A stretch of 64,000 bases of DNA from Microbacterium natoriense (GTDB lineage Bacteria; Actinomycetota; Actinomycetes; Actinomycetales; Microbacteriaceae), in NCBI RefSeq assembly GCF_030816295.1, contig NZ_JAUSXV010000001.1, positions 806,001 to 870,000 of the forward strand, read 5' to 3'. Positions 24,752 to 33,255 of this stretch are shown here, piece after piece (the first letter of the stretch is position 1; each line of letters begins with the position of its first letter). Made by a program: the position numbers and the translations under genes. The notes under the pieces were generated by a model, which was not told the origin of the DNA, did no database searches, and saw only the letters and a program-made list of their open reading frames with translations.

Positions 24752-26482
24752 GTGACTCTCCGTTCCTCTCTCTCGTGCGCGGCCGTCGTCGCCGCCGTCA
24801 TGTCCCTCGCGGTCGCCGCCCCCTCGCAGGCCGCCGAGGCCCCGGCCGACCCGGGCGATTTCTACAGCAGCAAGCAGCCCTACGTCCCGCCGACCGACGC
24901 GGACGTCGCCGCCTATCAGCAGGCGCCCGCCGGATACGCGCCGCTCGCGACCGAGACCGTGGCGCGGCACGGCTCGCGTGGTCTGTCGGGCTACAAGTAC
25001 GATCTGCTGCTGCACCGGCTCGCCGAGACCGCCCAGGCGGAGGGCGGGTTCCTCACGCCCGAGATCGGAACCGAGTTCCTCACGAACCTCGACGCGATCA
25101 CCGCGGCCAACGTCGAGAACGGCTACGGCATGCTCACCGGCCAGGGCGAGACGCAGCACCAGGGCATCGGCGAGCGGGCCGCCGCCCGCAACGCGGCGCT
25201 CTTCGCGGATGCCGGCAATCGCATCGTCGCGGAGACCTCGGGTGAGCCGCGAGCGACGGAGTCGGGCGAGAACTTCCTCCTCGGGCTCGGCGACGCGGGG
25301 CTCGCGCTCGAGCCGCGACCCGATCTGCTGTACTTCCACAAGGTCGAGAACCCCGACGGCACCGAGAAGGCGCCGGGCACTCCCGAACGCGAGGGCGCCG
25401 AGGCCTACGAGGCGTACATCGAGGCGCAGACCGATGACGGGGGCACGATCGCAGCAGCCACCGAGTTCATCGAGGAGCGCCCTGAGTCGGTGCGGGTGTC
25501 GGAGGAGCTGCTCTCGGGCATCTTCACCCCGGCGTTCATCGCGGCGATGGGAGCGGATGACGCCCACACCTGGTACGCGACAGTCGACGGCACGAAGGGC
25601 GGCGCCCCCGCGTGCGCTCCCGGTGCCGACCCGGCCGCCGATCCCGACGCGTGCAGCGACCCGAAGAAGTCGATCAAGAGCGCTGTGGATGCCGCGATGA
25701 CCCTCTACAACCTGTACATCATCGCCGCCGACATGGAGCAGGAGAACGTATCCCCGCACGAGTTCGACTTCGCCCAGTACTTCGACGGGCGAGAGGCCGA
25801 TGCCGAGTGGTTCGCCTATCTGCTCGACACCGAGGACTTCTACGAGAAGGGGCCGAGCCTCGCCGGACACGACGAGACCTACACGGTCGCCCAGCCCCTG
25901 CTGGACGACTTCTTCCGGGTGATCGACGACCGCGCTGCGGGCGGTGATGTGGCGGCGACGTTCCGCTTCGCGCACGCGGAGACGATCGTTCCGTTCGCGG
26001 CGCTCCTGAAGCTTCCGGGTTCGACCGTGCCCGCTCCCGACGTGGCGGCACCGGCATCCGTCTCGGATGTCTTCGACTACGCGTCGAACCCGTGGCGCGG
26101 GGCTCAGGTGACGCCGATGGCCGCGAACGTGCAGTGGGACGTGGTGTCCCGAACGGGCGTCGACCCCGCGACGGGCACCTCGTACACGCCGCTCGTGCGC
26201 ATGCTCTACAACGAGCGCGAGATCGCCTTCGCCGACGGATGCCGTCCGGTCGCCGAGGGGTCGCACTGGGTCAAGGTCACCGAGCTCAAGCGCTGCCTCA
26301 CCGGCGCCGCGATGGCCGAGAGCCCCCTGATCGGCGACACAGCGCCCGTCGACGACACGGTCCCGGGGCCGGAGCTCGCTGCGACGGGTGGCGGAGCGGA
26401 TGCCGCGACCTGGATTCTCGGCATCCTGCTGTTCGTGGTGGGCGCGGGGGCTGCGTCGCGGCGCCGCGCATTGCGCGACTGA
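24752..26482 (+). CDS. Sortase-anchored histidine-type phosphatase
   Basis: GTG 24752 gives a Sec signal peptide (SLSCAAVVAAVMSLAVAAPSQA, in two pieces) and 576 residues. The phosphatase core has TVARHGSRG (RHGxR) near residue 70 and HAET late in the protein as the acid/base motif, as in MINPP/phytase-like histidine phosphatases. The C-terminus has PELAATGGG, a hydrophobic helix and RRRALRD, a LAxTG-type sorting signal typical of class E sortases of Actinobacteria. It probably releases phosphate from organic phosphates at the cell surface. No sortase gene is in the window. Confidence 0.85.
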   Translation: MTLRSSLSCAAVVAAVMSLAVAAPSQAAEAPADPGDFYSSKQPYVPPTDADVAAYQQAPAGYAPLATETVARHGSRGLSGYKYDLLLHRLAETAQAEGGFLTPEIGTEFLTNLDAITAANVENGYGMLTGQGETQHQGIGERAAARNAALFADAGNRIVAETSGEPRATESGENFLLGLGDAGLALEPRPDLLYFHKVENPDGTEKAPGTPEREGAEAYEAYIEAQTDDGGTIAAATEFIEERPESVRVSEELLSGIFTPAFIAAMGADDAHTWYATVDGTKGGAPACAPGADPAADPDACSDPKKSIKSAVDAAMTLYNLYIIAADMEQENVSPHEFDFAQYFDGREADAEWFAYLLDTEDFYEKGPSLAGHDETYTVAQPLLDDFFRVIDDRAAGGDVAATFRFAHAETIVPFAALLKLPGSTVPAPDVAAPASVSDVFDYASNPWRGAQVTPMAANVQWDVVSRTGVDPATGTSYTPLVRMLYNEREIAFADGCRPVAEGSHWVKVTELKRCLTGAAMAESPLIGDTAPVDDTVPGPELAATGGGADAATWILGILLFVVGAGAASRRRALRD

Positions 26483-26489
26483 CTCCTTT

Positions 26490-26555
26490 TGCAATCTAAG
26501 GGTTGCATGTCGTGAGATGATGTGCAACTCTGGGATTGCAATCAGAGCGGTTGCA
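26490..26555 (+). promoter_or_regulatory. TGCAA/TTGCA operator cluster of the ArsR-SRPBCC operon
   Basis: TGCAA-N8-TTGCA occurs at 26490-26507 and 26523-26540. A third TGCAA-N9-TTGCA (26537-26555) overlaps the second. All lie upstream of the SRPBCC/ArsR operon and are the likely autoregulatory sites. Confidence 0.7.
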
Positions 26556-26573
26556 TCTGGAGAAGGAGGCATC

Positions 26574-27056
26574 ATGGTGAACGAGATCTCGAACCCCGCA
26601 GCCGTCGTCGATGAGGAGACGTTCTCGGTGCGGCGGACCATCCGCATCGCCGCATCCATCGACAAGGTGTGGCGCGCCGTCGCCGAACCCGAGCATGTCT
26701 CACGGTGGTTCGGACACGTCGCCCTCGACGGCTCCGGAGCCGGCGCCACCGGCACGATGACCTTCCCCGACTACGGGGCGATTCCGCTGCGCGTCGAGGC
26801 TTTCGACGAGCCGAACCTCATCGCGTACCGGTGGGGCAACGACGATGCGCAGGATGAGCGCCCCGATGTGCTCGATCCCGAGACGTCGACCGTCTTCACG
26901 TTCACGCTCGAGCCCGTCGACGGCGGAACCCAGCTCACGGTCGTCGAGTCGGGATTCGAGCGCACCTCGGCTCCCCTCGCGAATCTCGAAAGCCACCGCA
27001 CCGGATGGAACGAGGAGCTCGACAAGCTCGTCGCCCTGGTCGAGGGCGAAGCGTGA
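26574..27056 (+). CDS. SRPBCC (AHSA1-like) domain protein
   Basis: ATG 26574 follows AAGGAGG and gives 160 residues. The Bet v1-like fold is suggested by VRRTIRIAASIDKVWRAVAEPEHVSRWFG, then TFTLEPVDGGTQLTVVESGFE and the C-terminal helix GWNEELDKLVALVEGE (each read separately). These domains bind hydrophobic ligands; no enzyme activity can be assigned. It is translationally coupled to an ArsR regulator (GTGA overlap), a common pairing. Confidence 0.9.
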   Translation: MVNEISNPAAVVDEETFSVRRTIRIAASIDKVWRAVAEPEHVSRWFGHVALDGSGAGATGTMTFPDYGAIPLRVEAFDEPNLIAYRWGNDDAQDERPDVLDPETSTVFTFTLEPVDGGTQLTVVESGFERTSAPLANLESHRTGWNEELDKLVALVEGEA

Positions 27057-27370
27057 CCACCGACACCCTGCTTCCCGTGTTCTCGGCGCTCGCCGACGAG
27101 ACGCGATGGAGCATTCTGCAGGCGCTCGGAGAAGCGGATGCTTCGGCATCCGCTCTCGCGGGCCGCGTGCCGGTCAGCCGTCAGGCCATCGCCAAGCACC
27201 TCTCCGTGCTGCAGGAGGTCGGTCTGGTCGAGCCGATCCGGGTCGGGCGCGAGGTGCGCTTCCGGGTGATCGGCGCCGAGCTCTCCGCCACTGCCGCGAG
27301 GCTCGACGCGATCGGCCGCGAGTGGGATCGTCGTCTCGCCGCGATCAAGGGGATCGCGGAGGGGCTCTGA
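27053..27370 (+). CDS. ArsR family regulator coupled to SRPBCC protein
   Basis: GTG 27053 overlaps the SRPBCC stop and gives 105 residues. VFSALADETRWSILQALGE, RVPVSRQAIAKHLSVLQEVGLVEP and GREVRFRVIGAEL form the winged helix. No metal-binding cysteines are present. It probably represses this two-gene operon by binding the TGCAA-N8-TTGCA sites at 26490-26555. Confidence 0.92.
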   Translation: MTTDTLLPVFSALADETRWSILQALGEADASASALAGRVPVSRQAIAKHLSVLQEVGLVEPIRVGREVRFRVIGAELSATAARLDAIGREWDRRLAAIKGIAEGL

Positions 27371-27422
27371 GGATCGGCGACCGGTCGGATCTGCCGACTG
27401 GTGCCGTTCGTCGGCGTGGAAT

Positions 27423-27482
27423 CCGTCTGCATGCTGAATCGGGCCGTTTCGGCATGCAGACGGAATCTCGGCATGCAGACGG
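27423..27482. repeat. Inverted repeat with a third partial copy
   Basis: CCGTCTGCATGC at 27423-27434 is inverted at 27452-27463 (GCATGCAGACGG, 17-base loop), and GCATGCAGACGG recurs at 27471-27482 with its last base lying in the next gap. It lies between the ArsR stop and the next gene. Confidence 0.6.
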
Positions 27483-27584
27483 CACCGCACTGCACATTCG
27501 TGCCGCCGACCGCAACCCACTGATGTGCAGGGCGATGCCCCTCTAACCTCGGCGGGACGAGTTGTCGACGGTGAGGAGGGATTC

Positions 27585-28076
27585 GTGTCCCGCAATGTGA
27601 GGGTGCTTCACTGCACACCTGAAGACGTGTTCGACGTGCTGGGCGACGGCTGGCTTTATCCGTCTTGGGTCGTGGGGGCCTCTCGAATGCGCGACGTCGA
27701 CGCGTCGTGGCCGGCACGCGGGGCGGAGCTGCATCACTCGTTCGGTGTCTGGCCCGCGCTGATCGACGACAAGACCGTGGTGGAAGAGTACGACCCGCCG
27801 CGCCGCATGGTCATGCGTGCTCGCGGCTGGCCGGTCGGAGAGGCGAGGGTCTTCCTCGAGGTGAAGGAGCGCGGAGGCGACTGCGTCGTGCGCATCCGCG
27901 AAGAAGCGGTCGCCGGGCCCGGGCGGTTCGTTCCGCGTGCCCTGATGGACATGTTGCTGCACTGGCGCAACGACGAGACCCTGCACCGGCTCGCGTACCT
28001 CGCCGAGGGGCGTGCGGCGCCCTCGGAATACATCGTGTCGCGCAGGCGAGTGGTGCCTGAGCGATTGAACCCTTAG
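27585..28076 (+). CDS. SRPBCC/polyketide-cyclase-like protein
   Basis: GTG 27585 follows GAGGAGG and gives 163 residues. VRVLHCTPEDVFDVLGDGWLYPSWV at the N-terminus, VVEEYDPPRRMVMRARGWP in the middle and RIREEAVAGPGRFVP fit the SRPBCC (polyketide cyclase/dehydrase) family of ligand-binding proteins. It has its own leader with an inverted repeat. The stop overlaps the convergent TetR gene by four bases. Confidence 0.85.
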   Translation: MSRNVRVLHCTPEDVFDVLGDGWLYPSWVVGASRMRDVDASWPARGAELHHSFGVWPALIDDKTVVEEYDPPRRMVMRARGWPVGEARVFLEVKERGGDCVVRIREEAVAGPGRFVPRALMDMLLHWRNDETLHRLAYLAEGRAAPSEYIVSRRRVVPERLNP

Positions 28077-28717
28077 GGCTGCACGGAGGGATCGAGGTCC
28101 TTCGCCAGAAGATCATCTGCGTGTTCCGGATCGAGCCCAGAGGCCCAGACTCGCCCCCCGACAGCGAGATCACGGAGGAATCGTGTCAGCTCCTCCTCGT
28201 CGTACGGGGCTTCCTCGTCGAGCCACCAGGTGAGGATGCCGACGATCTCGCCAGCCCATGCCCGCGCCACGAAAGGGATCGGCAGTCGGGGGGTGACCCC
28301 GCTGCGAGCGGCGCGACGATCGAATGTCTCCTCGGCCTGAGCGACGAGGAAATGGGTGAGTTCGCGCAATGCCTGCCCGTTTCCCTCGCCGCGCAGAATG
28401 ATCCGATATGCGTCGCGCTCGCGAGCGGCCAGTTCGAAGAGGTGTCGAACGGGTAGACCCGAGAAGCCGAGCGGACGCGCTTCCTCGATGCCGGGGAGCA
28501 GCCTTTGGCGTTCGAGGGCCAGGTCGGAGACGAAATCGCTGAGCAGGCTGTCTTTGTCGCGGTAGTGCGTGTAGAACGTCGCCCGCGACAGATCGGCGGA
28601 CGTGACGATGTCTTCGATCGTGACGGCATCGAAGCCCTTCTCGAGGACGAGTTCGATGAACGCATCGCGGATCGCCCGCTTCGAGCGGCGCACCCGGCGA
28701 TCCTCGCCTGTTCTCAT
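28073..28717 (-). CDS. TetR family regulator of the acyl-CoA cluster
   Basis: ATG 28717 follows GAGGAGA on this strand and gives 214 residues. SKRAIRDAFIELVLEKGFDAVTIEDIVTSADLSRATFYTHYRDKDSLLSDFV (read in pieces) is a TetR HTH. It is divergent from the AMP-dependent ligase gene and the gap contains a perfect palindrome, so it most likely represses the ligase/dehydrogenase/MFS cluster. By analogy with FadR/PaaR-type TetR proteins an acyl-CoA may be the inducer, which is inference. Confidence 0.9.
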   Translation of the reverse strand: MRTGEDRRVRRSKRAIRDAFIELVLEKGFDAVTIEDIVTSADLSRATFYTHYRDKDSLLSDFVSDLALERQRLLPGIEEARPLGFSGLPVRHLFELAARERDAYRIILRGEGNGQALRELTHFLVAQAEETFDRRAARSGVTPRLPIPFVARAWAGEIVGILTWWLDEEAPYDEEELTRFLRDLAVGGRVWASGLDPEHADDLLAKDLDPSVQP

Positions 28718-28775
28718 GAATTTCTCCTCGTGGGATTGACGCCGCATTCCCACAGAGTATATTCCTAGACACAAC

Positions 28776-28789
28776 GTTCAGTACTGAAC
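28776..28789. promoter_or_regulatory. TetR operator palindrome
   Basis: GTTCAGTACTGAAC is a perfect 14-bp palindrome between the divergent TetR and AMP-dependent ligase genes. Confidence 0.65.
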
Positions 28790-28813
28790 AGCATGTCTAC
28801 CAATGGAGGAAGC

Positions 28814-30373
28814 ATGAATCTCGGAAGGTTCGTTCGGGCGACTGCGGCCGTGCAGCCGGGTGCAGAGGCGGTCGTCGCCGGGGAGTCGAGGCTCACCTAC
28901 GCACAGCTCGATGAAGCGAGTGATCGTCTTGCGGCAGCTCTCATGGATCGGCACGGTTTGGTGCGCGGCGATGTGGTTGCCGTGCTCGGATGGAACTGCG
29001 CCGAGCTGGTCATCACCGAGGTCGCGCTGTACAAGGCGGGGCTGGTTCGCGCGCCTATCAACGCTCGGCTCGGCGTCTCCGAAGTGCACGACGTTCTGGC
29101 CGATGCCGGAGTGAAGGTCCTCATCGCGGATGTGGACCACATCGATCTCGTACGCAGCGCTCTCGCTTCGGTGACCGTGGATACCGTCATCACCATCGGT
29201 GGCGCGAGCGACCTCGGAATCTCGTTCGTCGATGCTCTGGCATCCGTGGAGCGGAGGGCCGTGGATGTCGAGTGCAGTGAAGCGGACACCGCCGTTCTGC
29301 ACTTCACCTCCGGGTCCACGGGCAAACTGAAAGCCGCCGTCCACACGTACGGGAATCGGCTCGCGCTCATTCGCAAGTCGCTGATGCACCCCGATGGCTA
29401 CGTGGGGCCCGGCGGCCGAGAGATTCTGGCAGGCCCTATCACCCACGCGTCAGGGATGCCGATGATGGGCGTGTTCCGCGCCGGCGGATGCGTGATCGTG
29501 ATGCGCACATGGGATCCGATCGAGTTCCTCAAGACCGTCGAGCGGGAGAAGGCGACGCACGCGTTCGTGGTGCCCACGATGATCAACATGATCCTTGCCG
29601 TCCCCGACGTGGGCCGCTTCGATCTGTCGACTCTGAAGCACCTCATCTACGGGGGCGCGCCGATGTCGCCCGCGCGAATCCGTGCAGCATGGAAGCACCT
29701 GGGCCCCGTGCTGACGCAGGGGTTCGGGTGTGCCGAGACGACATCGGTGGTGATGCTGCTCAGCACCGATGACCACCGTCGCGCCATCGAAGACGGCGAC
29801 GAGGAACTGCTCCTCAGCTGCGGGAGGGCGATCTTCGATGCCGAGGTCCGCGTCGTCGATGAAGCCGGAGCTCAGGTCGCACCAGGAGAGATCGGCGAGC
29901 TCGCCGTACGCGGCCCGGACATCGCCCATGGCTATCACAATGAGGAAGCGCTGACGGCGGAGACGTTCCGCGGCGGGTGGTTCCACTCGGGCGATCTCGC
30001 CCGGTACCGGGAGGACGGATACATCTTCATCGTCGACCGGAAGAAGGACATGATCATCTCGGGCGGGTACAACATCTACTCCGTCGAGGTCGAGGCGGCT
30101 CTGCTGCAGCATCCGGGAATCTTCGACGCCGCCGTGATCGGCGTCCCCGACGAGGAATGGGGGGAGGCTGTCAAGGCTGTCGTCGTCCCGCATCCCGGCG
30201 TGATCCTCGACGAGGTGGAAGTCATCGAATTCTGCGCGGCCCGCCTGTCACGACTGAAGAAACCCCGTTCGGTCGATGTCGTCAGCTCGCTCCCCGTCAA
30301 CCAGAACGGCAAGACCGACCGCCGCGCGATCCGAGAACGCTTCTGGACCGCCGACGGGCGCCGGGTCGCCTGA
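28814..30373 (+). CDS. AMP-dependent acyl-CoA synthetase/ligase
   Basis: ATG 28814 is preceded by GGAGGA; the upstream ATG 28793 has none. The 519-residue enzyme has the ANL superfamily motifs: AVLHFTSGSTGKLKAAVHT (P-loop-like A3), GFGCAETTSV, YHNEEALTAETFRGGWFHSGDLARYREDGYIFIVDRKKDMIISGGYNIY (A7/A8, read in parts) and the catalytic Lys in NQNGKTDRRAI. It activates a carboxylic acid to its CoA thioester. With the next gene, an acyl-CoA dehydrogenase, it starts a short acid-degradation or modification pathway; the acid is unknown. Confidence 0.93.
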   Translation: MNLGRFVRATAAVQPGAEAVVAGESRLTYAQLDEASDRLAAALMDRHGLVRGDVVAVLGWNCAELVITEVALYKAGLVRAPINARLGVSEVHDVLADAGVKVLIADVDHIDLVRSALASVTVDTVITIGGASDLGISFVDALASVERRAVDVECSEADTAVLHFTSGSTGKLKAAVHTYGNRLALIRKSLMHPDGYVGPGGREILAGPITHASGMPMMGVFRAGGCVIVMRTWDPIEFLKTVEREKATHAFVVPTMINMILAVPDVGRFDLSTLKHLIYGGAPMSPARIRAAWKHLGPVLTQGFGCAETTSVVMLLSTDDHRRAIEDGDEELLLSCGRAIFDAEVRVVDEAGAQVAPGEIGELAVRGPDIAHGYHNEEALTAETFRGGWFHSGDLARYREDGYIFIVDRKKDMIISGGYNIYSVEVEAALLQHPGIFDAAVIGVPDEEWGEAVKAVVVPHPGVILDEVEVIEFCAARLSRLKKPRSVDVVSSLPVNQNGKTDRRAIRERFWTADGRRVA

Positions 30374-30422
30374 CACGACGTCCTCACCTGAACCTGCTCC
30401 GACCCGAAAGAGACCCGAACCG

Positions 30423-31592
30423 ATGACATTCACGCTCGACCCCGATTACTCCGCAGACCCGAAGCTGCAGGACCTCATCGCGCAGCTGCGACGCTATCTG
30501 ATCGAGGAACTCATCCCATACGAGCAGAAGCTCGGGCTCACCCCTGAGACCAAGGTCACTCGTGCACAGCTCGAACCGGTCTGGCATCGCAGTCGGGAAC
30601 TCGGCTTCTACGGGATCGCTCTGCCGCCCGAACTCGGCGGTCAGGGATTGTCGACGTATGCCCTCTGCGCACTGAAGGAAGAGCTCACGGCGCACGGATC
30701 CGTGCTGTCGCATTCGGTGCTCGGCGACATGGGCGGCCCGCTGCGGGCCGGATCCATCATGCAGTACGCCACACCCGGTCAGCTCGAGAAGTATCTGATG
30801 CCGGTCATCCGCGGAGAACGCGCCTGCTGCTTCTCGATCACTGAGCCGGATGCCGGATCCGACGTGCGGCGCATGCGCACGACAGCTCGTCTCGACGGCG
30901 ACGAGTACATCATCGATGGAGGGAAGGTCTTCAGCTCGGCCGCTCCGTTCGCGGACTTCGCGATCGTCGTGGCGCGCATGGACGGCGAGGACGAGCAGTA
31001 CAGCGCGTTCCTCGTCGATCTGGATGCTCCCGGTGTCACCGTGCGCGACGGCGAGATCCCGATGTCCGGGCAGCAGATCGAGGGCGACATCGACTTCGTC
31101 GGCGCCCGCATCCCCGCTGCGAACCTGCTCGGTGAAGTCGGTCAGGGTCTGCGGATCGGGATCGGACGGATCAACATGAACCGTCTGCTGCACAGTCCCT
31201 CCATCATCGGAGCCGCTCGCCGGGCGTGGACGCTGTCAGTCGAATACGCGCGCACGCGCATCATCAACGGGCGGCCGCTGATCCAGTTCCAAGCCATCCA
31301 GCACAAGCTCGCCGACATGGCCACCGACCTCTACGCCGCCCGTTCGATGGTGATGGCCACCGCCGCGAAGGTCGACCGCGGTGAAGACGTATCCGTCGAG
31401 GCGAACATGTGCAAGCTGTTCACGGCCGAGGCCTGCTTCCGCATCGCGGATGAGGCCGTGCAGATCCACGGCAAGGCCGGGCTCACCCAGGGCAATGAAG
31501 TGGAGCAGCTGTTCCGCACACTGCGGATGTACCGCATCGTCACGGGAACCAGCGAGATCCATCGAAACGCGATCGCGAAAGCACTCGCCTGA
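30423..31592 (+). CDS. Acyl-CoA dehydrogenase
   Basis: ATG 30423 gives 389 residues, a normal ACAD length. Motifs: ELGFYGIALPPELGGQGLS, CCFSITEPDAGSDVRRM (FAD/substrate segment), then the C-terminal QIHGKAGLTQGNEVEQLFR and RIVTGTSEIHRNAIAKAL. The enzyme oxidises an acyl-CoA at the alpha-beta position using FAD. It follows the CoA ligase by 49 bases in the same TetR-controlled cluster. The usual catalytic Glu position cannot be fixed by eye. Confidence 0.94.
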   Translation: MTFTLDPDYSADPKLQDLIAQLRRYLIEELIPYEQKLGLTPETKVTRAQLEPVWHRSRELGFYGIALPPELGGQGLSTYALCALKEELTAHGSVLSHSVLGDMGGPLRAGSIMQYATPGQLEKYLMPVIRGERACCFSITEPDAGSDVRRMRTTARLDGDEYIIDGGKVFSSAAPFADFAIVVARMDGEDEQYSAFLVDLDAPGVTVRDGEIPMSGQQIEGDIDFVGARIPAANLLGEVGQGLRIGIGRINMNRLLHSPSIIGAARRAWTLSVEYARTRIINGRPLIQFQAIQHKLADMATDLYAARSMVMATAAKVDRGEDVSVEANMCKLFTAEACFRIADEAVQIHGKAGLTQGNEVEQLFRTLRMYRIVTGTSEIHRNAIAKALA

Positions 31593-31648
31593 GCACGAGT
31601 TCGCATCCGCCCTCGCACCTCCTCCGCAATGACGCACCAAGGAGAATC

Positions 31649-33139
31649 ATGACCCGTCCCACTGGCACTGCCGGAGTGCTCACCCGGATTCCCGCCGACG
31701 CTCGCGGCATCATCGCTCTGCTGATAGTCCTCGAGTTCGTCGCGGGACTTCTGCAGGGCTTCTACGACCCGCTCGTGAAGCTGTTCGCGCAGGCCTACGA
31801 GGTCTCAGACGGGCACATCATCTGGTTCCACACCCTGCAGGGCCTGTCTGCGGCGGTCACCGTTCCGTTGCTGGCCAAGTTCGGCGACATGTTCGGCCAC
31901 CGCCGCATCCTGCGCATCGCCGTCGGAATCGTGATTGCGAGCACGCTGCTCACCGCGCTCGCACCCGACTTCCCGCTCCTTCTCGCCGCGCGGATCCTCG
32001 CAGGACCGATCGCGGTCTGGCTGCCGCTGGAGATCGCACTCGTGCACCAGCGCGTCGATCACGCCACCGCGCGTCGGGTGATCGGATGGCTCGTCTCCGT
32101 GCTCGTCCTCGGCGCTGTGATCGGCAACATCCTCGGAGGCCTCTCAGTGACCCTGGTGCCCTTCTCCGTGGCGCTGTACGTGCCCGTGATCCTGATGATC
32201 GGAGCGGTCGTGGCCGTGCTCCGGATCCCGGAGACCACACTGCGCGCCGCTCCCGGTATCGACGGATGGGGGCTGTTCGGCATCGCTGTATCGATGGTGT
32301 TGTTGCTGACAGGAATGAGCCGCCTGGCCGATGACGGACTCGGTGCCCCCTTGCCCTGGATCCTCATCGCCACGGCCTTGGTCAGCTTCACCGTGTGGGC
32401 CTGGTGGGAACGGCGCAGCAGCAACCCGGCGGTCGACCTGCGGATGCTGGCCTCGCCGAGACTCGCCCCCCTGTACATCGTCGGATTCCTGTTCGGTTTC
32501 GTGCTCTTCGGATTCCAGACACCGCTCGCCACGTTCGCCGCATCCGACCCCGTGTCCGACGGCTACGGACTCGGGTTCCCCACCTTCATGCTCTCCCTCG
32601 TCATCGCAATCTTCACGATCATCACCGCCGCCGGTTCCGCGATCGTCAACACGCTCACCCGATGGATCGGAACCAAGACCGTGCTCGTGACCGCAGCACT
32701 CATCTCGGCCGCCGGATTCATCTTCTTCGCCGTGCAACACTCCGAGAAATGGCACATCTTTGTCCTCGCCGTGCTCGCCGGCATCGGAATGGGACTACTT
32801 ATGGGTGCCCTCCCGGCGCTCGTCGCTGAAGAGGCCCCTGCCGACAGCACCGGCATCGCAGCCGGGGTCTACAACTCGCTGCGCACACTGGGCGGAGCGC
32901 TGTCTGGTGCGGGATTCTCCATCGTGCTGATCACGCTGGCGAACCCCGGTGGCGGGGCGTCCGATGTGGGTTACACCGTGATCTGGTTCACCGCAGCGTC
33001 CGCGTTCCTCATCGCAGCGGTCGTCCTCGCTGTCAGCAAGACCGTATCCGTCCCGGAATCGATCCTCCTCCCCACGCCCACCGGCACGATGCCGGTCCAC
33101 AACCCCATCGAACGCGAGAGTCGACATGAACACCCCTGA
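31649..33139 (+). CDS. MFS transporter (14-helix type) of the acyl-CoA cluster
   Basis: The 496-residue protein has about 14 hydrophobic segments and the MFS signature KFGDMFGHRRILRIAVG between helices 2 and 3. It starts after AAGGAG, 56 bases downstream of the dehydrogenase. A role in importing the acid activated by the ligase, or exporting a product, fits the context but is unproven. Confidence 0.92.
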   Translation: MTRPTGTAGVLTRIPADARGIIALLIVLEFVAGLLQGFYDPLVKLFAQAYEVSDGHIIWFHTLQGLSAAVTVPLLAKFGDMFGHRRILRIAVGIVIASTLLTALAPDFPLLLAARILAGPIAVWLPLEIALVHQRVDHATARRVIGWLVSVLVLGAVIGNILGGLSVTLVPFSVALYVPVILMIGAVVAVLRIPETTLRAAPGIDGWGLFGIAVSMVLLLTGMSRLADDGLGAPLPWILIATALVSFTVWAWWERRSSNPAVDLRMLASPRLAPLYIVGFLFGFVLFGFQTPLATFAASDPVSDGYGLGFPTFMLSLVIAIFTIITAAGSAIVNTLTRWIGTKTVLVTAALISAAGFIFFAVQHSEKWHIFVLAVLAGIGMGLLMGALPALVAEEAPADSTGIAAGVYNSLRTLGGALSGAGFSIVLITLANPGGGASDVGYTVIWFTAASAFLIAAVVLAVSKTVSVPESILLPTPTGTMPVHNPIERESRHEHP

Positions 33140-33248
33140 GCAGCCCACTCCGGCCGACTTCTGTGCGACGGCGGATGCCTCCTCGAGCCGCATCGCATAC
33201 ACCGACGATGCGGGCATGTGCCCGCCAGGGGCGGCGGGCCGGGTCTGA
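33126..33248 (+). CDS. Short open frame, possibly a truncated gene
   Basis: ATG 33126 lies inside the last codons of the MFS gene and opens a 40-codon frame (NTPEQPTPADFCATADASS, then RIAYTDDAGMCPP) ending at 33248, just before the TSUP start. It may be a remnant of a further pathway gene that lost its body, or a short coupling peptide. The family was not recognised. Confidence 0.3.
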   Translation: MNTPEQPTPADFCATADASSSRIAYTDDAGMCPPGAAGRV

Positions 33249-33255
33249 TGCGGGG

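Noticed and set aside
24737..26755. 672-codon minus-strand frame opposite the phosphatase
   Set aside because: Arg/Gly/Val-rich shadow sequence; the plus strand has signal peptide, catalytic motifs and sorting signal.
33126..33248. Conserved short regulatory peptide
   Set aside because: No repeat of this frame elsewhere and no recognised family; kept only as a low-confidence short frame.
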